From Halomonas korlensis (GTDB taxonomy: Bacteria; Pseudomonadota; Gammaproteobacteria; Pseudomonadales; Halomonadaceae), in the NCBI RefSeq assembly GCF_900116705.1, contig NZ_FPBP01000020.1:1-36936 (forward strand): DNA of 36,936 nucleotides, given 5' to 3'. Position 1 is the first letter of the stretch, and each line of letters begins with the position of its first letter. The notes under the pieces are model-generated. The model was not told the DNA's origin. It searched no databases and saw only the letters and a program-made list of their open reading frames with translations. Shown here piece after piece: positions 9,101-16,680 of this stretch. Both the position numbers and the translations under genes were made by a program.

Positions 9101-12100
9101 CGCCCTCGACGTCGAAGAAGAGGGAATCAGCCTCGCGGCCGCGGAAGCTGATCTCGGGTAGGCTGGCGGCAAGACCCTCGCTCAGCAGCACCCCCTCGCT
9201 CGACCGCCGCGGCGGCTGGAACTCGCCATTGTGCACGCGGCTCCAGTTGAGCCTTGCGATACGCCGCGGCGCCCAGGCGAGCGCGCCGGGGAGCGCGGTC
9301 TCGTCATGCCAGACCGTGTCGGGGACGGGCCGTTCGCCGCCGTCCTCCGGCACGATCTCGTCGTCGTTGATCAGTTGGCCGTCCTCGTCGAAGAGCGTTC
9401 TCGATACCCATTCGGCCTGCTGCTCCGCGTCTTCGGGGAGGTATTCCTCGGAGACGTCGATCCAGAAGTAATACTCGTCGATCATCGGTGGGTGGTCGCG
9501 CCCACAGCACTGGCAGCACCAAGACGGTGCAGACCGGTCACATTTCGCCGTATAGCTCGCCGAGGCGGCAGGCAGGGCGGCGGCCGCCACGCGCAGGAAC
9601 TTCGCCCCGAGACGCACCGGCGCTTCGAACCACATCGGCAGGGACTGGCCGGCTCCTGTCGCGAGGCTCGGCTGGGTCGCCGAGGCGATGCCGGTCGGGT
9701 GGGTGAAGAGGATCACCGGATCGGACTCGTCGTCGCCGGGCCGGCGCGGGCCACCGTCAAGCGGTGCGAGCCAGTTGGGCCGTGCATGCCGGTCGGGAAT
9801 GCCCATGAGCCCGATCCCCTGGCGCGGCGGCTCGAGCCGCCGCTGGGTAGCGGGCTCGCGCTTTTGCAGGAGCGTGAGTGCTTGGGCGGGGGCCAGATCA
9901 GCACTCGGCCAATGCACGCCGCCGCCCGGAACTGGCAGGGTGAGATCGCTCCGCCGCAGCTCGCTTTGCAAAAAGCGCATTGCTTCGGAGCCTTGCGCGA
10001 CGGCCTCGGCGGTCCAGCCGATCCAGTTCTCACGGTAAATATCGCGGCGCTTGCAGGCCTGCCAAGTGCGGAAACCGGCGAATTTTCGGTCCCAGGCCAT
10101 GGCGAACCCCGCCCCGGGGGTGAACCCCGCCTCGCGTCCCAGCCGCGCGCGGTCAACAAAAAGCTGCAGCGCGGTGATCGCCTCCTCGACCCGTGCAGCC
10201 TTCTGGCATAGGCCGGCCTCCACGTCGAGCAAGAGGAGGTCGGAGAGATCGCGTGCTATCGTCGCAAACCCGCCCCAGGGAAGCGCCACGCGGTTCATCG
10301 CGGTGAGGAAGGCGACCAGCGCGTCGCGCCCGCGCTCCCGCAGCCCATCATTGAGCCGCTCGATCTCCTTGTAGCGGCGTGGATCGTCGTTCTCGATGCA
10401 GCCGTCTCGATGGAACTTCGTGAGATTGGCAAGCCCCGCCATCTCTACCGGATGCGCTGCCCAGAGATGCGGCTCGGCCCCCCCGATATCGGCCTCCAGA
10501 AACGCCGCCCGCAGCCCCCGCAGCCAGCGATCGGCATGCCAGACGCGTACGGCCCAACGGTCGTCGATCAGATCCGGGCTGGTCACTTCGAATGTGAGCG
10601 AAACCTGCGCAGGATCAAAATACCTCAGAACCAACGGCACATGGCGGATGTTCACCCCGATATGGCGCAGAAGTTGGGCGGGCTCGTCGACATGCGCCTC
10701 GGCAGCCTCGTGAAAGAGGAGCGAGGCGGAGGGCTCGGGGCTTGTCCCGGTGGCTGCGCGCATCACCGAATAGTCGAAGAGTCGCTCGAACCAGTCGAAC
10801 AGCGCAGCCATGCGCTGCGGGCTCGGGTCGACGCGCTGATCTTGCGCCGGCGTCGGGGGCGCGTAATTGTCGAGCACCGGGAAAAGGTTCATGTCGAAGT
10901 CCGCGCGGTGCGTCTGGAACCCGCCCCCGGGGTCGAAATGCGTCTGGCCGGAGAATGCGGCGGGCTGGCTCAGCAAGTAGCCGAGTTCCGACTGGCCGCT
11001 GTCGGCAATAGAAATCGCCCCGAGATCTAGCCGGTCAGCAAAGAGCATCCCCTTCACGACCCGCTTCAGCGTGCGGCGCATCGAGCGTAGGCTCACCACA
11101 TGGCGCAGCCCCAATGCGCCCAGCACGCCGGGCGAGGAGATGCCGGTGTCGAGCCCGTCATCCATCCGCTCGCCGATACCGATGAAGAGCTTGTCATGCG
11201 CGATCACCGCCCAGTCGCCGCCTGCATCGGGGCCGTCATACTTGATCTGGAAGCCGGTCGTCTGCGGGCAGACATCCTCGGGCCCGTCGAGCACCAGATC
11301 GAGGCGCTCGAACTCGATCTCGATGTCGTAGAACCCGCGCTCCAGATGGATCGGCTTGGCGCATTCGGCCGGCGCCTCCTCGTCATGATTGTGGGCGAGC
11401 AGCACCCACTCCTTCTGGCCCTGGGCAAGCCGCACCCGCCAGCCATGGAATCGCCGCAGCTCCTCGAAATCGGGGTGCTCGGCGCCGGGCCGCGGGGCGC
11501 CGGCGCGGAACCCGTACTCGCCCCCCTCTTCGATCAGCAGCACCCCGCGCCAGATCAGCGTGAAGGGCTCGGCTCCGCCCACCGGCGTGGCGTAGGAGTT
11601 GCCGAATGCAAAGCCGTTGCGGATCGCGACATGCTCGAGCTGTTCGGCCGTCAGCGTCGTGGTCATTGCCGGAATCAGCACTGGCAGTGGTGCGTTCGCC
11701 GCATTCTCTGCCTCACCAAAGGCGTCGAGCCCGCCGCGGGTCTCGCGCCAGCGGATGAGCGGCCCGGCCCCGCGATACTCCGCGATGAGTCCGGTGCCGA
11801 CCACCCCATGCAGCGCGTGGAACGCGCCGCCATTGGGTCGCGGCCCCCAGAGGGCGCCAGGTGCCGCACCGCTGTCATCCTCCCAGGGAGCGGTGGCGGT
11901 GTTCTCGTCGGCCCAGAGATGGCGCAGGATCAAGAGCGCCGTCTCCGCCCCGTCGTGTTTTACATCGCCGGTGATCCGGTCGAGATGCCCCGCGAGATGC
12001 TCGGCCATGGCAAGGCTGCGGGCATGGAAGCGGGCGAAGCTCTGCCGGAACCAGGCCCATCGCGTCTCCTCGTCGGGCGCCTCGAGAAGCGCCTGTTCGG

Positions 12101-15100
12101 CCTCACTGTGGTTCTCGAAGAGGAACCCGAAGAAGGCGAGGAGCCGGCGCGGCGCCATGTAGAGATCGCTGATCGCCTGGCGTTCCTGCGGGTTGAGCTG
12201 GCGGATTCGGGCGAGCTTGACGATCACCGCGGCGTCGACGAGCGGCAGGGCTGTCTCCAACTCCTGACTTGCGACAAAGTAGCGGAACGGCCCCTCGGGC
12301 GTGTTCCACATCGCCTCGGAGGTGGCGGCTGAGGCAAGCGGCTCGCGCCAGACCTGGTCGGCAGGCGGCACCGGCGTGCCCTCGGACTCGAGCAGATCGG
12401 GGAAGAAGCGCTGGCCGAGCTCCACCCAGCGCGGGTCGCCATCGGGCAACCCGTAGGTGGTGCGCAACGTCTCGCCGATGCGCGCCCAGCTCCAGCCCTC
12501 GGGCTCGGCCTCGACCGCAAGAAGCGAGTCGCGCAGCGCAAACAGCGAGCTTTCCGCCTCGTTGTCGGGCAGATCGAAGGGCAGGTCGAGCGCCTCGTTG
12601 GGCGTCTGGGCCGGGAAGGGATCGTCACCCTGAAGCCGCGGATCGGCGGTGAAAAGGAAGAGGAGCTCGCCCACGCCGAATTTCGAGGCATAGATCTTGG
12701 CGAGGATCTCGGCAATCCGCTGGGTGCTGGTCGGCCGGGCATGCCATTCGAGGCCCGGCGTGCCGGGATCGAACCCCGCGAGCCGCGAGAGCGGGTCGAG
12801 ATTGCGCTGCAGGAGCTTGAGGAACTCGGGCAGCCGGCAGGGGCAGCGATAGACCCCCAGCGCGTATTGCTGGATCTGGTTCATGAGATGCCCGACCGCC
12901 CAGTCGAACTTTGTGGCCCCCGGCGACCAAAACGCCAGGAGATGCGTGCGCGCCGCTCCTATGGCCGTGGGCGAGGGCGGATCCTTGGGGTCGGTCAGCT
13001 GCAGGGAGAAGTCGCGGCGCAGCATCAGGAAGGCGGCAAGCTGCGGAATGAAGCCAGCATTCGCGGTGTTGCCGTTGAAGAGGGTCAAGACGCTTGCGGT
13101 ATCGGCTAGCTCGGCAAAGCTTAGCGTGGTATGCGGTGCGCGGCCGAGGCTTCGCCGGAGCCGGATGAAGACCGAGAGGCGCTTGAGCGGCCCGAAGAGG
13201 TCGGGATCCTCGGGGAACTCGATGAGGTGCTCCTCAAGGCAGCAGGGCTCGCACTCGGGCAGCACATCCTCCCGGCGGTGCCGGACACGGAGCGTGACGA
13301 AGCCCGAGAGCACCAGATCGCGGAACTCGCAGTAGCTCAGGCAGGTCCGTTCCAGAAACACCGAGAGGATGCGGACCTCGTCCATCCAGGCATTGGGGTT
13401 GTCGTCCGGGGGGGGCGGAAACCCGAAATGCGAGGGGAGCGCCGCCGGGCCGAGCTGTCCCGGGCTGTAGAGTACGTCGAACTCCTCCTGCGAGATGCCG
13501 AGGTACTCGAGCGCCAGGGGTCGCGTGACGGGCAGACGCCAGAGATGGCTGCGGAACTCGGCGGGCGGCGTGGTGAGACCATGCACGAACGCGTGGATCT
13601 CGCGGGTAAAGCCCCGCATCGTGGCAAAGCGACTGGTGCGGAGCGTGTCGAGCGTCGAGCGGGCCACGTCGAGCGGCTGGTTGTAGGGCAGAACGCAGGC
13701 GGTGAAATCCTCCGCCAGAGTGTCCCAGGCGGTCTGCTCGGCAGTCGGGGTAGCGGGGGTGGAATGTTCAGGCAGCGCGCAGAAGAGGGTCTGCGCGTCA
13801 TGCACTGTGGCGCCATCGGGCGGCGTCGGGTTGGTGCTGAGCACATGCCCGCCGACCGCATCTCGGTTGGAATCGTGCACTGCGCCGGGAAGCGTGCCCG
13901 CCGCCACTATGTGCTCAAGGGACTCATTCACAATGTCGATCACCGGGATCGGGATGCAGGCATTGGAATGGCTCGCAGCCAGAGCGCCCAAAGGCCCGCG
14001 CCTCGCGGCCAGCGCCACAGCGAGCGTCGTTCCGTCCGCCAGCGGATCGTCGCAGGTCGCCGCGTCGGTGACCTGCAAGAGCTCCTTAAGATAAGCGACC
14101 GGCCCCAGCGGCGAGAGATGCTTGGGCGGGATGCAGTTGACGAGCGACCCCCAGGGGTTGACCGGCGCGAAGGGGCCGGCGGGTTCGAGTGGCTGCGCGC
14201 CTTCAGCCTCGGCATTGGCAAGGATCGTGGCAGCGTGCTCATGCGCGACCGTGCCGATGAGCGCGCCCGAGAAGGCGGCGTTGTCGAGCCCGTCGAGATC
14301 GGCGGACCGCACGAAGCCGCGCACCCAGAGCGCCTCGGCCACCGAAAAGCGCAAGGGCTCGGGAGCGATCCCAACGGTCAGCGCAAGCACCGATTGGAGG
14401 CAGGAGAGCCAGCCGAGAAACGCCTCGCGCCCCTCCGGATCGTCGGGAAAGAGCGCGTCGACCGCCGCGGCGTCGGCCACCGGGTCGAAGGCCTCGACAT
14501 CGACGCCGAGCGCCGCGAGCAGATCGTCCACCGGCGGATCGAGAAGCGGCAAGCTGCCGGGGGCGGCCGGATCGGGGGCGGCAAGCGCCACGGCCGCATC
14601 GAAGAAGCGCCGCAGATGGCGCAGGAAGGTCTGGGTCTGCTCGGAGACCGAGCCGGGATGGGTGAACGGCGGCAGCAGCGCCGGGTTGCCAGCAAAGAGT
14701 GCCGCCCACTCGCCATCCGGCAGGGCGCGCAGCCCGGCCACGCTGGAGATGCTTATCGGCGCGCTCGTCAGTGCCGTGATGAGATCCTGGTGGTCGTCGG
14801 TGACCGCGCAAAGGACGAGCGCGAAATGCCCGTCCGCCTGCACCGCGGTCATGCCGCTCCAGAAGGCGGCGATGTCCGAGGCGGACTCGGCCAGCCAGCC
14901 GTTGACGAGGTCCAGCTCGGGTGACCCGGTGACAGGGCATTCTGGCAGGCCGGTCTCGCGCGCCCCGCCAAGAGCGATCAGCCGACGCGCCGCCTGATGG
15001 ATGGTGATCAGCCCGGTATCGTCGACGATGCCGTTGTGAAGCGCCTCCTCCAGCGTCGGGACTGTCGTCTCCTCGGAGCCAAAGAGCACCATCTTGCGGC

Positions 15101-16175
15101 GTTGCGCCGGGGCGACCTGCAGCGGCAACGTGGCGGTCAGCGCATAGACATAGGCAGCCGGCACCGCGAAGTGGGCGGAGGCGACGAGTCCTGTGAGCCG
15201 GATCCGCGCGGTGGCACCGCCCACATCTGCCGGATCGACCGGCACAGAGAGCACGGCTGCATCGCCGAGCGGGGCGGAGGCGAGTTCGGCCTCGATGCGC
15301 AGGGCCGCAGACAGCGTGAAGACGAAATTGGCCAGTCGCTCGGCAATAGCGTCATTGCCGACCTGATAGGTCTTCAGATCGCCCTCGAACGACGTGCGCG
15401 CGCGCTCGCTGGCGTCGTTCGCGGCGAAGGGCTCGGTGTAGATGTGATCGACCGCGAGATCCGGCGCAGGCAGCGGGCGCGCAGCCCGATCCCAGACGAT
15501 CTCGTTTGCTACGTGCCGCGCCAGGATCGGCGTCAGATTAGCGATGTCGTTCGTATCGCCCGGATCAGCATTCAGCACCTGCTCGACCGCGGTCCGCAGC
15601 TGGTCGAAATTCGGCGCCGTGCCGTCCTCCGGCACGTTAAGCGTCCCACCGGTCTCCAGCCCGGGCGCCGGCAGGTAGAGGTAGAGGCTGACAAAGGGCT
15701 GACCGTTGAGAGTGAGACCCTGATAATCGATCGGATCGCCAGGAAGGCCACCCGGGCGCATGGGGATGTTGAAATAGCGGCGCTTGTGCTGGATCGTCGC
15801 ACCGGACCGCTGGAGCGTGATCCGGAGGTCGACCGTGTTGTGCTCAGCCGGGGGCACACCGGCTTGCACCTCGATCAGTGCGGTGGCCACGGAGAACATC
15901 ACGTTCCCGGCAGCCGGATTGACGGGATGCAGGCCGAAATGCTGGATGACCCGGGTGTCGGGGTCGTGGATCGGCTGATTGATTAGCGGCGGGTTCAGCG
16001 GCGTGGTGGGCTCGATGTATGCTGCCGTGCCCAATTGCGATGCAGGCGCGTTGGCGCCTGGATCCTCAAAGGAGGCGTCGAAAACGGTGACGGAAAGCCC
16101 GCTGAGGTAGTCCGTGAACGCCTCGGGCGAGACCGGGTGTTCCGGGAGAAGGCGGATGGCGATGAGGCGTGGCAT
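6159..16175 (-). CDS. tcA: Tc toxin A subunit (TcA), translocation channel
   Basis: A 3338-residue single frame. The ATG at 16175 has a strong site GGAGGG, 7 nt away. In Tc complexes TcA forms a pentameric pre-pore that binds host cells and injects the TcC tip. Visible blocks: residues 840-900 resemble the VRP1 region (LALEYLGISQEEFDVLYSP); about 1510-1665 form a PA14-like beta insert (LIEEGGEYGFRAGA, then RGFYDIEIEFERLDL); about 2025-2060 match the TcA neuraminidase-like region (FRTWQACKRRDIYRENWIG); about 2520-2560 match the helical LLHWAEALIRKDTPEVYQRA motif; the pore-forming domain follows from about 2770; ELTKHISLRQHFPTAFLQL near 2972 and LPEWLFDLDYPGHYLRRI near 3000-3017 are the classic TcA C-terminal signature, followed by RFDLETVADLVLHMRYVA. 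Family members are about 2500 residues, so roughly 800 extra residues lie mainly in the first 750, which I do not recognise. Cys clusters (SWCCQCCGRDH, ICCCPSD) are unusual. It is downstream of tcBC1 on the same strand. Confidence 0.93.
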   Translation of the reverse strand: MPRLIAIRLLPEHPVSPEAFTDYLSGLSVTVFDASFEDPGANAPASQLGTAAYIEPTTPLNPPLINQPIHDPDTRVIQHFGLHPVNPAAGNVMFSVATALIEVQAGVPPAEHNTVDLRITLQRSGATIQHKRRYFNIPMRPGGLPGDPIDYQGLTLNGQPFVSLYLYLPAPGLETGGTLNVPEDGTAPNFDQLRTAVEQVLNADPGDTNDIANLTPILARHVANEIVWDRAARPLPAPDLAVDHIYTEPFAANDASERARTSFEGDLKTYQVGNDAIAERLANFVFTLSAALRIEAELASAPLGDAAVLSVPVDPADVGGATARIRLTGLVASAHFAVPAAYVYALTATLPLQVAPAQRRKMVLFGSEETTVPTLEEALHNGIVDDTGLITIHQAARRLIALGGARETGLPECPVTGSPELDLVNGWLAESASDIAAFWSGMTAVQADGHFALVLCAVTDDHQDLITALTSAPISISSVAGLRALPDGEWAALFAGNPALLPPFTHPGSVSEQTQTFLRHLRRFFDAAVALAAPDPAAPGSLPLLDPPVDDLLAALGVDVEAFDPVADAAAVDALFPDDPEGREAFLGWLSCLQSVLALTVGIAPEPLRFSVAEALWVRGFVRSADLDGLDNAAFSGALIGTVAHEHAATILANAEAEGAQPLEPAGPFAPVNPWGSLVNCIPPKHLSPLGPVAYLKELLQVTDAATCDDPLADGTTLAVALAARRGPLGALAASHSNACIPIPVIDIVNESLEHIVAAGTLPGAVHDSNRDAVGGHVLSTNPTPPDGATVHDAQTLFCALPEHSTPATPTAEQTAWDTLAEDFTACVLPYNQPLDVARSTLDTLRTSRFATMRGFTREIHAFVHGLTTPPAEFRSHLWRLPVTRPLALEYLGISQEEFDVLYSPGQLGPAALPSHFGFPPPPDDNPNAWMDEVRILSVFLERTCLSYCEFRDLVLSGFVTLRVRHRREDVLPECEPCCLEEHLIEFPEDPDLFGPLKRLSVFIRLRRSLGRAPHTTLSFAELADTASVLTLFNGNTANAGFIPQLAAFLMLRRDFSLQLTDPKDPPSPTAIGAARTHLLAFWSPGATKFDWAVGHLMNQIQQYALGVYRCPCRLPEFLKLLQRNLDPLSRLAGFDPGTPGLEWHARPTSTQRIAEILAKIYASKFGVGELLFLFTADPRLQGDDPFPAQTPNEALDLPFDLPDNEAESSLFALRDSLLAVEAEPEGWSWARIGETLRTTYGLPDGDPRWVELGQRFFPDLLESEGTPVPPADQVWREPLASAATSEAMWNTPEGPFRYFVASQELETALPLVDAAVIVKLARIRQLNPQERQAISDLYMAPRRLLAFFGFLFENHSEAEQALLEAPDEETRWAWFRQSFARFHARSLAMAEHLAGHLDRITGDVKHDGAETALLILRHLWADENTATAPWEDDSGAAPGALWGPRPNGGAFHALHGVVGTGLIAEYRGAGPLIRWRETRGGLDAFGEAENAANAPLPVLIPAMTTTLTAEQLEHVAIRNGFAFGNSYATPVGGAEPFTLIWRGVLLIEEGGEYGFRAGAPRPGAEHPDFEELRRFHGWRVRLAQGQKEWVLLAHNHDEEAPAECAKPIHLERGFYDIEIEFERLDLVLDGPEDVCPQTTGFQIKYDGPDAGGDWAVIAHDKLFIGIGERMDDGLDTGISSPGVLGALGLRHVVSLRSMRRTLKRVVKGMLFADRLDLGAISIADSGQSELGYLLSQPAAFSGQTHFDPGGGFQTHRADFDMNLFPVLDNYAPPTPAQDQRVDPSPQRMAALFDWFERLFDYSVMRAATGTSPEPSASLLFHEAAEAHVDEPAQLLRHIGVNIRHVPLVLRYFDPAQVSLTFEVTSPDLIDDRWAVRVWHADRWLRGLRAAFLEADIGGAEPHLWAAHPVEMAGLANLTKFHRDGCIENDDPRRYKEIERLNDGLRERGRDALVAFLTAMNRVALPWGGFATIARDLSDLLLLDVEAGLCQKAARVEEAITALQLFVDRARLGREAGFTPGAGFAMAWDRKFAGFRTWQACKRRDIYRENWIGWTAEAVAQGSEAMRFLQSELRRSDLTLPVPGGGVHWPSADLAPAQALTLLQKREPATQRRLEPPRQGIGLMGIPDRHARPNWLAPLDGGPRRPGDDESDPVILFTHPTGIASATQPSLATGAGQSLPMWFEAPVRLGAKFLRVAAAALPAASASYTAKCDRSAPSWCCQCCGRDHPPMIDEYYFWIDVSEEYLPEDAEQQAEWVSRTLFDEDGQLINDDEIVPEDGGERPVPDTVWHDETALPGALAWAPRRIARLNWSRVHNGEFQPPRRSSEGVLLSEGLAASLPEISFRGREADSLFFDVEGGEARIGYPDDPVPGFRYDIAPDTATPLPALQPADVPALPGGLAAFPWFAFACPGAPVLPKKTFGAVLAVAEHLAAHCHYEDALKWLELEFPTLQGDNIWAACDRPRLPDPTFPDDPDDPDDPELPVPVPAVINPVLLPRPGICCCPSDPVSDTRAERRLVMMLYGEILLHWAEALIRKDTPEVYQRARLLADTARRVLGAMPKTVVVKPGEAPALPVRDVTLACAPLNPRLMCLYEKAEDIEGRIHACLDSHRHKCSRPWAVQPYFSEDLARECCKLSGDPCLDVAQWCRRKSPHRFTVLVERARRVAGECAQLGRALQQAFQSGDAEFLSQLTTKHQRQINDLMLEIRQNQWRETDWTVQALRKSKEASITNLTYYQNLLAAGLLSGESQYEPLIGTATGLRAAGNVVEAIGQAMNLIPDPNVGFPCNFVTLPPGKKLAMIFSSIGTVVNVAADIVNTVASLGLTKDGWERREDEWRHQIDVVTIDVARNEREILAAERRRDAALRELNAHRASIANTAELHNFLRDKFTSHELFLWMQKELAALHAQCHDLALVCALDAEAAFNFERELSTERFVSLDAPDSLHERLLDGDRLGLALARMQKAYEDRDRRPYELTKHISLRQHFPTAFLQLVATGRCVVELPEWLFDLDYPGHYLRRIRSLAVSLPCVVGPYQGIQCKVMLLASSIRVSPEVRTADHRCCDDMGCNSGYEPLPDDPRVAHLYGAAEAIATSSGQEDAGLFSLDLNDLRYLPFEYQGAVCRLCIELPPETNRFDLETVADLVLHMRYVAHEGGHLLRAAAWECARRYLPGSGQRFIDAKREMPGRWRRMAAPGHHGMSREGTDYLGLALDRAMFPFLTGNRRPVVGRIEILCEAPDADPSRPLRAIFFASERVETIRPDTCREGVFTVDCVADAAWPGFFHGVLEIDPVELAGHDTVLGVLAFDPRALKICNAWLVFGYTATEPSPRCVAPPPEPPSCP

Positions 16176-16182
16176 GATCTAT

Positions 16183-16188
16183 CCCTCC
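16183..16188 (-). promoter_or_regulatory. Strong ribosome binding site of tcA
   Basis: On the minus strand GGAGGG lies 7 nt before the ATG at 16175, a near-ideal Shine-Dalgarno site that decides this start. An upstream ATG (ATGGAGGGATAG) stops after three codons. By contrast both tcBC genes have only weak sites, so TcA may be translated more efficiently than the cocoon proteins. That would suit a 5:1 TcA:TcBC complex, but this is inference. Confidence 0.7.
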
Positions 16189-16290
16189 ATGAGGCCTACT
16201 GTGGCGGGCTCGCGTATCTTGCGTTTGGCCTTCGTCAAGAGGCGAAATGCAACCGGAGACGAAGTGAACTGGTTGCGATGCCTCCGTTCG

Positions 16291-16593
16291 TTAATCAGAT
16301 CGAGCATGTCGAGGCCGTGGCGTTTTCTCCTGCACCAGCATGACGTTGGGACCTGAGATGCCTTCGCGCAGCGGCACGGCACGGCCTTTGCCCGCGCCAT
16401 CTAAATGGCCTAAGAGATGGCTCGCGAACAGGAAGGTGGCCCAGGCTTCCGCGCCGGCGAGCGTGGCGTAGCGGTCCCCCAGCACGACCGGGCCCACCTA
16501 ACCCATCACCACATAGGTGAGCAGCGCGCCTGGCAGCAGGATGGAGAAGAAGTCCATCAGGCCGATGAAGAATTTCTGGGGATCGAAGTTCAT
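16291..16593 (-). pseudogene. Small membrane-protein gene broken by an in-frame TAG
   Basis: The ATG at 16593, with AGGAA about 5 nt upstream, begins MNFDPQKFFIGLMDFFSILL, followed by PGALLTYVVMG, a hydrophobic segment. Codon 32 is TAG (plus 16498-16500). The same frame then continues VGPVVLGDRYATLAGAEAWA and TFLFASHLLGHL, typical membrane-protein sequence, before drifting into unrelated residues and a stop at 16291-16293. I recall intact relatives that start almost identically and are several times longer, but no function is known to me. The gene starts 88 bases after the tcBC1 stop and lies before tcA, so it was once part of the Tc transcription unit. The region 16179-16290 may hold further scraps of it. 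Confidence 0.65.
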
Positions 16594-16680
16594 TCTTTCC
16601 TGGTCTATCGCTCGCTTGTTAGTTCCTTCTCGTTGGCCGTCGTTGCTGATGCCCGTCGTTTCCCTTGGTCCTACGGGTTC

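Noticed and set aside
13131..14924. A 597-codon plus-strand open frame (and many of 200-400 codons) opposite tcA
   Set aside because: These are antisense shadows of a GC-rich gene: no ribosome site, very Arg/Gly-rich, no motifs, and the minus-strand frame is clearly TcA.
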